19,642 nucleotides of DNA from Alphaproteobacteria bacterium. Its GTDB lineage: Bacteria > Pseudomonadota > Alphaproteobacteria > Rhizobiales > Beijerinckiaceae. The position numbers and the translations under genes are program-made. The notes under the pieces were generated by a model. The model was given only the letters and a program-made list of their open reading frames with translations. It was not told the DNA's origin and ran no database searches. Position 1 is the first letter of the stretch. The number at the start of each line of letters is the position of its first letter. This document shows positions 7,810-14,577 of the stretch, one piece after another. The stretch covers positions 1 to 19,642 of the forward strand of contig RFXE01000009.1 in the NCBI GenBank assembly GCA_009921785.1, read 5' to 3'.

Positions 7810-7888
7810 CGTGCCCCCTTCGTGCCCTGCTTAAGTTAACTCAGTTCGGCTCTATTTCGGCCTCTACGTCAACTTACGGATAGTAGAG

Positions 7889-7904
7889 TGGCACATAGTT
7901 TGCT
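7889..7904 (+). promoter_or_regulatory. sigma-54 (-24/-12) promoter
   Basis: TGGCAC (7889-7894), five bases, then TTGCT (7900-7904) matches the RpoN consensus TGGCAC-N5-TTGCW. The invariant GG (7890-7891) and GC (7902-7903) dinucleotides are separated by exactly ten bases, as required. Transcription would begin near 7914-7916, about 50 bases before the small gene at 7967. RpoN-dependent transcription of flagellar genes is well established in other bacteria, which fits the flgM gene downstream. Confidence 0.8.
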
Positions 7905-7966
7905 TCCTTAAGTTGTGGTCCGTGCCAGTTGGGGTATCGGCTCAAAAATTGGGGGGTAAAACCGTC

Positions 7967-8140
7967 ATGAAAGAACCGTCATTTGATCGCGATGCTGATC
8001 TCAAATTGCATCAAGCGGAACGTCGCGCAGCCGATTTATTACGCTGGGCACGTCTTCGGAAGCGTCTCACCAACGCGCTTCGCCGCGAAATAGGCCTCGC
8101 TCGGGGCGCTGAGGCCTTAACGCATAAGGTAATTTACTAA
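7967..8140 (+). CDS. small basic hypothetical protein upstream of flgM
   Basis: A 57-residue protein that I do not recognise. It is highly charged (many Arg, Lys, Asp and Glu), with no membrane segment or signal peptide. The middle (about residues 15-47, QAERRAADLLRWARLRKRLT onward) looks like one long amphipathic, Arg-rich helix. ATG 7967 is preferred because a run of six G (7951-7956) lies about ten bases before it, whereas an upstream in-frame start at 7913 would fall at the predicted transcription start. It is the first gene downstream of the sigma-54 promoter and probably shares a transcript with flgM 141 bases further on. That context suggests a flagellar or motility role, but this is inference; it could also be non-functional leader sequence. 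Confidence 0.55.
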   Translation: MKEPSFDRDADLKLHQAERRAADLLRWARLRKRLTNALRREIGLARGAEALTHKVIY

Positions 8141-8162
8141 GTTATTTCAATAACTTAGTAAA
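8133..8162. repeat. 14-bp-arm AT-rich palindrome between the small gene and flgM
   Basis: TTTACTAAGTTATT (8133-8146) is perfectly repeated in inverse at 8149-8162 with a two-base gap. The left arm contains the stop codon of the small gene (8138-8140). On the forward strand it is followed by A rather than T, so it is not an ordinary intrinsic terminator. A DNA-binding site or an mRNA-processing or stability hairpin between the two cistrons are alternatives. Confidence 0.6.
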
Positions 8163-8281
8163 AAAATGCAGAAAATTCAATTTTTTTTGGTCTCGGGGCT
8201 AAAATACTCAAACCGCTAACCGTCTTATGGTTTGTAGACGTGTAACCATGTTCTTCGACGTCCGCGTTGGAGGTGAGAGAA

Positions 8282-8590
8282 ATGATAGACCCAGTTGGAA
8301 GCAAAGCTGTTCTTGCTGATCCGTCGGTCCGAAAGGCACCGAAGGCTGACGCTAAGGCGTCGGCTACGGCTCCTGTGAAACTCGCAGACGCTTCGGTGTC
8401 GACGAAAGTCGATGCACCGCAAGTGGAAGTGACGATCGCCAAGGGCAATGGTCTTTCCGAGCCCCCGTTTGATTATGCGAAGGTTATCGCGCTCAAGCAG
8501 TCGATCGCCAATGGCGAATACAAAGTCGACTATAACAAGCTTGCGCAATCGATGATCGACTCTGACATCCTCGGTGGTGGAAAGAAATAA
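8282..8590 (+). CDS. flgM: flagellar anti-sigma-28 factor, FlgM family
   Basis: The 102-residue protein ends in a clear FlgM signature (about residues 64-96): FDYAKVIALKQSIANGEYKV followed by DYNKLAQSMIDSDIL. In FlgM this region forms the helices that bind and inhibit the flagellar sigma factor FliA. The first 60 residues are Ala/Lys/Pro/Asp-rich and low in complexity, as expected for FlgM's disordered N-terminal half, which allows export through the flagellar secretion channel. The start is set by GGAGGTGA at 8269-8276, a full-length complement of the 16S tail, six bases before ATG 8282; a TTG at 8267 overlaps this site and is rejected. It lies downstream of a sigma-54 promoter and a small unknown gene. 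No other flagellar gene is in view, which is somewhat unusual. Its 3' end is 23 bases from the convergent M20 gene. Confidence 0.82.
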   Translation: MIDPVGSKAVLADPSVRKAPKADAKASATAPVKLADASVSTKVDAPQVEVTIAKGNGLSEPPFDYAKVIALKQSIANGEYKVDYNKLAQSMIDSDILGGGKK

Positions 8591-8613
8591 TTTCGGCGCG
8601 CCGCTGGTCGGCT

Positions 8614-9783
8614 TCAGCCCGCCTTGAGAAAGGCTCTTGCGAGGTCGACCCAGTAGGCCGCGCCGGTGAGAAGTATTGAGTCATTGAAGTCGTAGCCGGG
8701 GTGATGCAACGGCTGCGACCGCGCGTTTTTTGCGCCTAAGACAAGATAAGAACCGGGCTTCTTTTCGAGCATATAAGAAAAGTCTTCTGACCCCGTGTAA
8801 GACCGTTGCAGGTCAATCACCCGATCGCGCCCCACTGTGTCGAGCGCGACTTTTTTCGCAAAATCAGTCATCGCAGCATTATTCACCAAAACGGGATAGC
8901 CGGTCATTTCGGTGATGGTAGCTTCAATGCCAAAGCTTTGCGCTTGCAGGCGGATAACTTCTGGAATGCGTTTCTTTAAAAGCGCTGCGACCTCACGCGT
9001 AAACGCACGGGCATCAACGGTTAGCGACGCTGTTTGCGGAATGGCGTTTGACGCCCGACCCGCCTGAAACACACCCACAGTGACGACACCGGCTTCCATT
9101 GGATCGAGATTGCGTGAGACCAGCGTTTGCAAGGCAAGAACAATACTGGCACCGGCAACAATTGGATCGCGTGTGACTTCAGGCGTTGAGGCATGACCGC
9201 CTAAGCCTGTGAGCGTGACATTGAAACCGTCAGCATTGGCGAACAGCGTTCCGTGTTTGAATCCAAACACACCTTCTTCGAGGTCAGGCATATTATGCAT
9301 TCCGAAGACGGCATCGCAGGGGAAGCGTTCGAACAGTCCGTCTTCGACCATCAATTTCGCGCCGCCATAATTTTCTTCAGCGGGTTGGAAGAAGAGATGC
9401 ACCGTGCCATCGAAATCGCACGTCTCTGCCAGATGTTTAGCGGTCGCCAGTAACATGGCTGTGTGCCCGTCATGGCCGCAGGCATGCATGAGGCCGGGCG
9501 TTTTCGACGCGTAGGGAAGATTGGTTTCTTCATCGATCGGTAGAGCGTCGAAATCGGCGCGGATGCCGATCGCGCGGCGGCCTGTCCCGTTTGACAATGT
9601 CCCGACCACGCCAGTTTGACCGACGCCGGTGGTTACAGACCAGCCCCATTCGGCAAGGCGGCTGGCCACAAAGGCCGAGGTCTTGTATTCCTCCAGCCCG
9701 AGTTCGGGATTCTCGTGGAGGTGACGCCGCAAGGCAATCATCTCATCTTTCATCACGATCATCTGGTCTTCGGTCCGCATCAT
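8614..9783 (-). CDS. M20 family metallo-amidohydrolase
   Basis: The 389-residue enzyme belongs to the M20D aminoacylase/hippurate hydrolase group. Metal ligands are visible: MHACGHDGH (Cys102, His104), PAEEN (Glu136-137), GMHN (His163) and HHPGYDFND near the C-terminus (His361). The dimerisation (lid) domain starts near residue 180 with GFNVTLTGLGGHAS. Such enzymes remove acyl groups from N-acyl amino acids (hippurate, N-acetyl amino acids, auxin conjugates); the substrate here is unknown. GAGG in TTGAGGTAGATGATG is three bases from the first ATG (9783) and six from the second (9780), so either may be used. It is divergent from ddaH with only about 25 bases between the expected coding starts. 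It may process acylated basic amino acids, but that rests on neighbourhood alone. Confidence 0.9.
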   Translation of the reverse strand: MMRTEDQMIVMKDEMIALRRHLHENPELGLEEYKTSAFVASRLAEWGWSVTTGVGQTGVVGTLSNGTGRRAIGIRADFDALPIDEETNLPYASKTPGLMHACGHDGHTAMLLATAKHLAETCDFDGTVHLFFQPAEENYGGAKLMVEDGLFERFPCDAVFGMHNMPDLEEGVFGFKHGTLFANADGFNVTLTGLGGHASTPEVTRDPIVAGASIVLALQTLVSRNLDPMEAGVVTVGVFQAGRASNAIPQTASLTVDARAFTREVAALLKKRIPEVIRLQAQSFGIEATITEMTGYPVLVNNAAMTDFAKKVALDTVGRDRVIDLQRSYTGSEDFSYMLEKKPGSYLVLGAKNARSQPLHHPGYDFNDSILLTGAAYWVDLARAFLKAG

Positions 9784-9808
9784 CTACCTCAATTCTAGGT
9801 TCGAGAGC

Positions 9809-10579
9809 ACTTTCAACAATGCACTGGTCCGCACGCCCTGTCACGCCATCGTCAACGGGTTGCGTGCAGTTGATGTGGGTGCACCCTCTTATCAAACGGT
9901 TCTTGCCGAACATGCGGCCTATGTCGCAGCCCTTGAGGCAGCGGGTGTAGCGGTAGAACTCTTACCAGAACTTGATGCCTATCCGGATTCCATGTTTGTC
10001 GAAGACCCCGCGCTTGTGTTTTCCGAAGGCGCGATTGTGATGCGGCCCGGTGCACAGAGTCGCTTTGGCGAAGCTGCGGAAATCGCCCCGGTGTTAAAGC
10101 GCCGCTTTGCGCGTGTGATCGATTTGCAAGGTCCGGGCTTTGCTGATGGCGGCGATATTCTTGTGTTAAATGATCGTGTGATGATCGGTCTCTCAGACCG
10201 GACCAATCAAGCCGGTGCGCAAGCGCTGTCAGAGGCGCTGCGCGCACTGGGAAAAAATCCGGTGATCGTTCAGACGCCCGCGAATGTGTTGCATTTCAAA
10301 TCCGATTGCTCGCTGCTTGATGAGACAACCATTCTCTCCACGTCACGTCTTGCGGCATCCGGTGTGTTTGACGGTCTCACTGTGATCCTCACCCCTGATG
10401 GCGAAGAGGGCGCGGCGAATGCATTGCGCATCAATGATCGTGTTTTCTTGGGCGCCGCCTTTCCGAAAACGCGCACGCGTCTTGAGCAGTCGGGCTATAA
10501 CGTCATTCCGCTCGCCACGAGCGAGATTGCCAAAGTCGATGCAGGATTGTCCTGTATGTCGCTGAGGTGGTGGGCATGA
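9809..10579 (+). CDS. ddaH: dimethylargininase (DDAH) lacking a recognisable start codon
   Basis: This frame encodes a complete dimethylarginine dimethylaminohydrolase, which converts N-omega-methylated arginines to citrulline plus (di)methylamine. Recognised blocks are an N-terminal FNNALVRTP (like the MFxHxxxRTP start of known DDAH), YPDSMFVEDPAL, FADGGDIL with the catalytic-triad acid, LSDRTNQAGA as in mammalian DDAH, NVLHFKSD with the catalytic His, and GLSCMSLRW with the nucleophile Cys. Homology begins at 9809, where the codon aligned with the usual Met is ACT. Going upstream, the frame is open to 9725 but has no ATG, GTG or TTG; the first such codon downstream is TTG 9860, which would delete conserved sequence and has no ribosome binding site. 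Rare starts (ATC 9779/9782 or CTG 9824), a lost start codon, or a sequence error are all possible. From 9809 it would be 256 residues, the normal length. Confidence 0.8.
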   Translation, partial: TFNNALVRTPCHAIVNGLRAVDVGAPSYQTVLAEHAAYVAALEAAGVAVELLPELDAYPDSMFVEDPALVFSEGAIVMRPGAQSRFGEAAEIAPVLKRRFARVIDLQGPGFADGGDILVLNDRVMIGLSDRTNQAGAQALSEALRALGKNPVIVQTPANVLHFKSDCSLLDETTILSTSRLAASGVFDGLTVILTPDGEEGAANALRINDRVFLGAAFPKTRTRLEQSGYNVIPLATSEIAKVDAGLSCMSLRWWA

Positions 10580-10614
10580 TGGAAATACGTCTCGCAAACG
10601 ATTGTAAGTAAGCC

Positions 10615-10645
10615 GTAGATACCCGCCACAAGGGCGGGCATGACG
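10615..10645. repeat. intergenic palindromic repeat, copy 1
   Basis: CCCGCC (10622-10627) and GGCGGG (10633-10638) pair around a five-base loop, flanked by GTAGATA and CATGACG. The reverse reading (TGCCCGCCCTTGTGGCGGGT) is the style of short palindromic element scattered between genes in many Hyphomicrobiales. It lies after the ddaH stop, between two convergent genes. Confidence 0.65.
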
Positions 10646-10696
10646 AGCGGAAAGATAAGTGTTCGTTCACTTACAGACTTGTGTTTTAATTCAAAC

Positions 10697-10729
10697 GTCA
10701 TGGCCGGGCTTGTCCCGGCCATCCATGAC
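10697..10729. repeat. intergenic palindromic repeat, copy 2
   Basis: Nested inverted repeats: ATGGCCGGG (10700-10708) with CCCGGCCAT (10714-10722) around loop CTTGT, and outer arms GTCATGG (10697-10703) with CCATGAC (10723-10729). It resembles the abundant REP-like elements of alphaproteobacteria. Together with copy 1 it may act as a transcription barrier between convergent ddaH and aruI. Confidence 0.7.
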
Positions 10730-10762
10730 TTAAGGCGCGCCTCAACCCATTGTAAGTCAGCC

Positions 10763-12367
10763 TTACAAACTCGCCATCAATCGCGCTTCATCAATATCGA
10801 TTAGCGTTGGTCCTTGGCGCGCTGCGGCTTCGCGCAACAGGCGGGGTAACTCTTTAAACGCCTCAAGCCGTTCCGCATGCACACCATATCCCCGCGCAAT
10901 CGCGCAGAGATCGGGCGCGCCGATATCAACGCCTTGCGGCTGAATTTCACGCGCGATCATAAAGTTTTTTATTTCGCCATAGCCCTGATTGTTCCATACG
11001 AGAATAATCACCGGCACGCGCTCTTCAACCGCTGATCCCAGCTCGGCAATCGTGAATTGCAAACCGCCATCGCCAATCACCGCGACAACCGGATGATCAA
11101 CACCGACACGCGCACCAATCGCGGCGGGTAAAGCATAACCCAGCGTGCCAAAGCCCGTCATCGAACCGAAAAAGCGGCGCGGTACATCGGGTGCATAGCC
11201 AACCGATCCCGCGTAGGTTGGTTGTGTTGAATCACCTGCAATGATCGCGTGCGGTAGCGTCTCTTTCACACAGTCGAGCAGTGCAAGCCCTGCGCGATAA
11301 ATCGGCGTAACCTCTTCAAGATCAACGCGACGACGCGCCTCGGCCGCGCGCGCGACTCCTGAAGACGATCGTGATTGCGTAACGTGGTCACAGAGTGCTT
11401 CAACACTCAATCGCGCATCGGCGATAAGTTTTAGCGACGCATCAATGCCGCGTTGAGCTTGCGCTTCGTCAAGATCAATGCGGATCAATGTTCCCGGAAT
11501 CTGGAAGCCGCCATCTTCATACCAATCATAATCGGTGGGTCCGAATTCGGTACCAATGGCGAGCGTCACATCGGCTTCTGCTATCGCATCGCGCAATGGA
11601 CGCAGGCTTGGATTAAACGGCAAAGCGAGGGGATGATCGGCCGACAAAACGCCGCGTCCATTCACCGTCATCACAACCGGTGCATCAAGCCGTTCTGCGA
11701 GTGTGCGAATGCTTTGCGCGGCATTAATCGCACCACCACCGACCAATAGAAGCGGCGTATTTGCCTTTGATAAAAGCGAAGCCGCTTCAGCAATGCGATC
11801 AAGATTGGGCGCGCGCGGTGAGGGTAGGGGCCGCTGCATAGGCTTGATCGACGCATCGACTTCAAGCCGCATGATATTGGTGGGAATTTCGATGTGAACC
11901 GGTCGCGGCCGTTCCGTGGCAAAGAGCGCAAAGGCATGCGCAACCGCATCGTCTAGATCCTCGCGGGTGAGGATCGTTGTGCTTGAGGCAGAAACCTGTT
12001 CGGCAAAAGCCTGTTGGTCTTTGAGTTCATGCAACCAGCCACGTCCTGATCCCATGCGGCCCACCGCATTCACGCCAGTGATCACCAACATCGGAATTGA
12101 ATCCGCATAGGCTTGCGCCATTGCGGTCGCGGCATTGGTGAGGCCCGGTCCCGTGATCAGCAAACACACACCGGGTTTGCCGGTCACCCGCGCATAACCA
12201 TCGGCCATGAAGCCTGCGCCTTGTTCGTGACGCGGTGTGACATGGCGGATGCGTGTTAATGGCAAGCCGCGATAAAGCTCAACCGTATGTACGCCCGGTA
12301 TGCCGAAGACGGTGTCCACCCCATAGGCTTCGAGCAATTCAGCGAGATAGACGCCGAGCGTGCGCAT
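10763..12367 (-). CDS. aruI: thiamine-diphosphate enzyme, probable 5-guanidino-2-oxopentanoate decarboxylase
   Basis: This 534-residue ThDP-dependent enzyme of the acetolactate synthase fold has the N-terminal PYR domain with GVDTVFGIPGVHTVELYRGL and the activating Glu48 in RHEQGAGFMADGYAR. A central domain spans about 190-330, and the C-terminal PP domain has the ThDP/Mg motif from GDGG (432-435) to NN (459-460). Among ThDP enzymes the N-terminal third follows Pseudomonas AruI closely (GIPGVHTxELYRG, QAYADSIPMLVI). AruI decarboxylates 2-ketoarginine to 4-guanidinobutyraldehyde in the arginine transaminase pathway. It lies 11 bases downstream of the AruH-like transaminase in the same direction, which strongly supports this role. 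A generic acetolactate synthase-like enzyme is the alternative. Its 3' end faces ddaH across the repeat cluster. Confidence 0.8.
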   Translation of the reverse strand: MRTLGVYLAELLEAYGVDTVFGIPGVHTVELYRGLPLTRIRHVTPRHEQGAGFMADGYARVTGKPGVCLLITGPGLTNAATAMAQAYADSIPMLVITGVNAVGRMGSGRGWLHELKDQQAFAEQVSASSTTILTREDLDDAVAHAFALFATERPRPVHIEIPTNIMRLEVDASIKPMQRPLPSPRAPNLDRIAEAASLLSKANTPLLLVGGGAINAAQSIRTLAERLDAPVVMTVNGRGVLSADHPLALPFNPSLRPLRDAIAEADVTLAIGTEFGPTDYDWYEDGGFQIPGTLIRIDLDEAQAQRGIDASLKLIADARLSVEALCDHVTQSRSSSGVARAAEARRRVDLEEVTPIYRAGLALLDCVKETLPHAIIAGDSTQPTYAGSVGYAPDVPRRFFGSMTGFGTLGYALPAAIGARVGVDHPVVAVIGDGGLQFTIAELGSAVEERVPVIILVWNNQGYGEIKNFMIAREIQPQGVDIGAPDLCAIARGYGVHAERLEAFKELPRLLREAAARQGPTLIDIDEARLMASL

Positions 12368-12378
12368 GGTTGAGATTC

Positions 12379-13554
12379 CTATGCCGAGAGCGAACGCGCA
12401 TAGCGCAAGATGCGTTGCGCGGCATCGGCGAGCGCATCATCCGATACCGTAAACGCTACGCGGATATAGCCTTCTGCTGCAGGACCGAATGCAGACGCAT
12501 CAAGAACCGAAACGCCTTCTGCGCGAAACAGCCCCCATGCAAAATCATTTGCACTCAAACCGGTGCCACGAATATCGATCAGGGCAAACATGCCGGAGTC
12601 AGGGTAAAGCACTTTCAAATTGTTGGCGGCCTTTAATGGATCACACAACACGCCACAGCGCGCGCGATAAATATCGCGCATCAAAGGCGCAACATGATCC
12701 ATATCGGCAATGGCTTGGATCGCGGCATTCTGGATAAAACCGGGCAGACCATAAATCGCACAAAGTGCAAGATGATCCGCATGCGTGATCAAGGCTTCCG
12801 GCGCAATCATCCATCCAATACGCCATCCCGTCATCGCATGGGATTTTGAAAGCGAGCCTACCGTCACTGTGCGCTCAGCCATACCGGGGAGTGATGCAAT
12901 GCTCACGAATGCACCATCAAAAACAAGTTCGGCATAGACTTCATCGCAGATCACCCAGAGATCATGCTTCACGGCGACGGCTGCGATGCCTTCAAGTTCT
13001 GCGCGAGTCATGACGATGCCCGTCGGGTTGCCGGGATTGGCGAGCATGATGCCGCGTGTGCGCGGTGTTACCGCGGCTTCAAGCGCTTCAAGGTCGGGGC
13101 GGAAACTGCCGTCACGCTTAGCGGCCGCGCGCACCATCTGCGCGCCGGTCGCGCCAATCGTAGCTTCATAAGTGAGATAGGCAGGCTCGGGCACAATCAC
13201 CTCGTCGCCCGGATCGAAGAGACATTGGGCGGCGGAGAAGAGCCCGTTCTGAGCGCCTGCCACAATCAGCACATGGTCTTCGTGAAGTGCCAATCCCGTT
13301 CGGCGCGATTGGTGGGCGGCAATCGCTTTGCGCAATTCAAGGCGTCCGGCCACTGTTGTATAATGCGTGTCCCCGTCCTTGAGGGATTTAATGGCGGTGT
13401 CCGTTATGGCCTGAGGGGTCGCGAAATCGGGATCACCGACCGAGAGCACAATCACATTCTCGCCACGCGCCAGCGCTTCTTTTCCGGCATTATGGATATC
13501 CCAAGCCCGAACCGAGCCGCCGCCTAAGTGATCAACCCGCGCCGCAAACCGCAT
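12379..13554 (-). CDS. aruH: PLP-dependent aminotransferase, probable arginine:pyruvate transaminase
   Basis: A fold type I class I/II aminotransferase of 391 residues. Numbered from ATG 13554 it shows NPGNPTG (173-179), the DEVY segment with Asp204 and Tyr207, PLP-binding Lys237 in SLSKSHAMTGW, and the carboxylate-binding Arg near the C-terminus. The match to Pseudomonas AruH is close: AWDIH, VLSVGDPDF, THY, QCLF/PGDEVIV, LSKSHAMTGWRIGW and LALC-YG-P-FIQ all recur. AruH transfers the alpha-amino group of L-arginine to pyruvate, giving 2-ketoarginine and alanine. Start 13554 is preferred over 13560 because GGGAG directly abuts the latter but is six bases from the former. It is the first gene of the aruH-aruI operon and is divergent from the ABC transporter genes. 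Confidence 0.82.
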   Translation of the reverse strand: MRFAARVDHLGGGSVRAWDIHNAGKEALARGENVIVLSVGDPDFATPQAITDTAIKSLKDGDTHYTTVAGRLELRKAIAAHQSRRTGLALHEDHVLIVAGAQNGLFSAAQCLFDPGDEVIVPEPAYLTYEATIGATGAQMVRAAAKRDGSFRPDLEALEAAVTPRTRGIMLANPGNPTGIVMTRAELEGIAAVAVKHDLWVICDEVYAELVFDGAFVSIASLPGMAERTVTVGSLSKSHAMTGWRIGWMIAPEALITHADHLALCAIYGLPGFIQNAAIQAIADMDHVAPLMRDIYRARCGVLCDPLKAANNLKVLYPDSGMFALIDIRGTGLSANDFAWGLFRAEGVSVLDASAFGPAAEGYIRVAFTVSDDALADAAQRILRYARSLSA

Positions 13555-13657
13555 TCCCATCTCCCATTCATAAGGATGCGAGAGCCATAACCTCGACTAA
13601 GCCTTATCTCAACCCGGGGGAACGCGGGGTAAGGGGCCTAAAACGAGTTAAAGGGCC

Positions 13658-13687
13658 TTGTTCATCGTCCAAAGGAGTGAAATAAAT
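13658..13687 (+). promoter_or_regulatory. possible sigma-70-type promoter of the ABC operon
   Basis: TTGTTC (13658-13663) and ATAAAT (13682-13687) are 18 bases apart. The match to the consensus is modest, but the placement leaves a leader of about 65 bases before the binding-protein ATG, into which the structured element 13694-13733 falls. Confidence 0.3.
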
Positions 13688-13693
13688 CTGTCA

Positions 13694-13733
13694 TCAGGCC
13701 CGCCTGAAGAACTGCCGGAGTGGCAGTCGGGCC
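13694..13733 (+). promoter_or_regulatory. structured leader of the ABC operon with competing hairpins
   Basis: Two mutually exclusive folds are visible. One is a small hairpin TCAGGC (13694-13699) / GCCTGA (13702-13707). The other is an extended hairpin with outer stem GGCCCG (13697-13702) / CGGGCC (13728-13733) and inner stem ACTGCC (13711-13716) / GGCAGT (13722-13727) around loop GGAGT. The element ends about ten bases before the AAGGGGG ribosome binding site. Confidence 0.45.
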
Positions 13734-13759
13734 AATGATCCAGAAGGGGGATATGAGAC

Positions 13760-14569
13760 ATGTTGAAGTCATTTATGAAGGGTGCAATGGTCGTTGCGTC
13801 GCTCGCGCTCGCCACGTCAGCCATTGCGAAAGATAAAATCCGCGTTGGTATTTCGCCCGAGGCCTATCCGCCCTTCACATCGTTGAATGCTAAGAATCAG
13901 TGGGAAGGCTTCGAAATTGATCTTCTCGCCGCGCTTTGCAAGCAGATGGATGCGGATTGTAAAATCGTCTCCATCGCGTGGGATGGCCTCATTCCCGCAC
14001 TCAATGGCAAGAAGATCGACATGATCTTCAATTCGATGTCGATCACCGATGAGCGCAAAAAGGTCATCGACTTCTCGGACAAATATTACAACTCACCGGC
14101 TGAACTCATCGGCACCAAAGATGCGGCCAATGTGACTGTTGTCGACAATCCCGACGGCAAGGGCGGCAAGATTGCCAATCCTGCGGATTTGAAGGGCAAG
14201 ACGATCGGCGTGCAGACTGCTACCATCCATGCCGACTATGCCGCGAAATATTTCAAGGACGCTACGGTGAAGGTTTATGACACCGCAGACAATCACAATG
14301 CTGATCTCGTCGCCGGCCGTATCGACTATGCGTTGCTCGACTCCGTTGCTGCCGATGATTTCGTGAAGGCGAATGCGGCCAAGGGTATTGGCGCGAAACT
14401 CATTGTTCCGGCTGATCCGATCTTCGGTGTTGGTGCGGGCGCTGGTCTTCGCAAGAACGATGCAAAGCTCAAGGACAAGATCAACGCTGCCATTAAAGCG
14501 GTGCGCGCCTCGGGTGAATATGACGCGATTGCCAAGAAGTATTTCAGCTTCAACATTTATGGCGATTGA
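13760..14569 (+). CDS. periplasmic substrate-binding protein, polar/basic amino acid ABC transporter
   Basis: A 269-residue extracellular solute-binding protein of family 3 (HisJ/ArgT/AotJ-like). The first 23 residues form a signal peptide (basic MLKSFMK, hydrophobic core, cleavage after AIA). The mature part has VGISPEAYPPFTSLN, the family-3 signature region GFEIDLLAAL, and SMSITDERKKVIDFSDKYY, whose Ser/Thr/Arg residues hold the ligand's alpha-carboxylate in this family. It should bind an amino acid in the periplasm and deliver it to the two permeases downstream. Its position divergent from aruHI suggests arginine or a related basic amino acid, possibly a methylarginine. AAGGGGG stands about ten bases before the ATG. 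It is the first gene of a four-gene operon and is separated from the second by a strong hairpin. Confidence 0.92.
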   Translation: MLKSFMKGAMVVASLALATSAIAKDKIRVGISPEAYPPFTSLNAKNQWEGFEIDLLAALCKQMDADCKIVSIAWDGLIPALNGKKIDMIFNSMSITDERKKVIDFSDKYYNSPAELIGTKDAANVTVVDNPDGKGGKIANPADLKGKTIGVQTATIHADYAAKYFKDATVKVYDTADNHNADLVAGRIDYALLDSVAADDFVKANAAKGIGAKLIVPADPIFGVGAGAGLRKNDAKLKDKINAAIKAVRASGEYDAIAKKYFSFNIYGD

Positions 14570-14577
14570 TTAGAATA

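Larger units (their letters stand above)
10601..10762. repeat. direct repeats bracketing the palindromic elements
   Basis: ATTGTAAGTAAGCC (10601-10614) and ATTGTAAGTCAGCC (10749-10762) match at 13 of 14 positions and enclose both palindromic elements. A third inverted repeat, TAAGTG-TTCGTT-CACTTA (10656-10673), sits between those elements. The right copy extends into its own inverted repeat (TTGTAAG 10750-10756 / CTTACAA 10762-10768) that overlaps the aruI stop codon. Confidence 0.6.

Noticed and set aside
8181..8188. A run of eight T as a terminator after the small gene
   Set aside because: The T run is about 20 bases beyond the palindrome with A-rich sequence between, and no GC-rich stem directly precedes it.
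8200..8220. A sigma-28 promoter in front of flgM (TAAA ... GCTAACCG)
   Set aside because: The spacing between the two boxes is about ten bases instead of about fifteen, and the -10 box is poor.
8225..8548. Reverse-strand frames of about 100 codons opposite flgM
   Set aside because: The forward frame has the FlgM C-terminal signature and an ideal ribosome binding site; the reverse frames show no family features.
9852..10247. A 131-codon reverse frame opposite ddaH
   Set aside because: It is antisense to conserved DDAH blocks and its composition (Gln/His/Arg/Leu-rich) is typical of a shadow frame.
10495..10722. Reverse frame with MAGTSPAMT-like and MPALVAGIY-like stretches
   Set aside because: These peptides are translations of the palindromic intergenic repeats and the ddaH 3' end, a common spurious call in this group.
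12964..13527. A 187-codon forward frame opposite aruH
   Set aside because: It is fully antisense to a well-supported aminotransferase, has no recognisable domain, and reads as a Cys/His/Arg-rich shadow of a coding strand.
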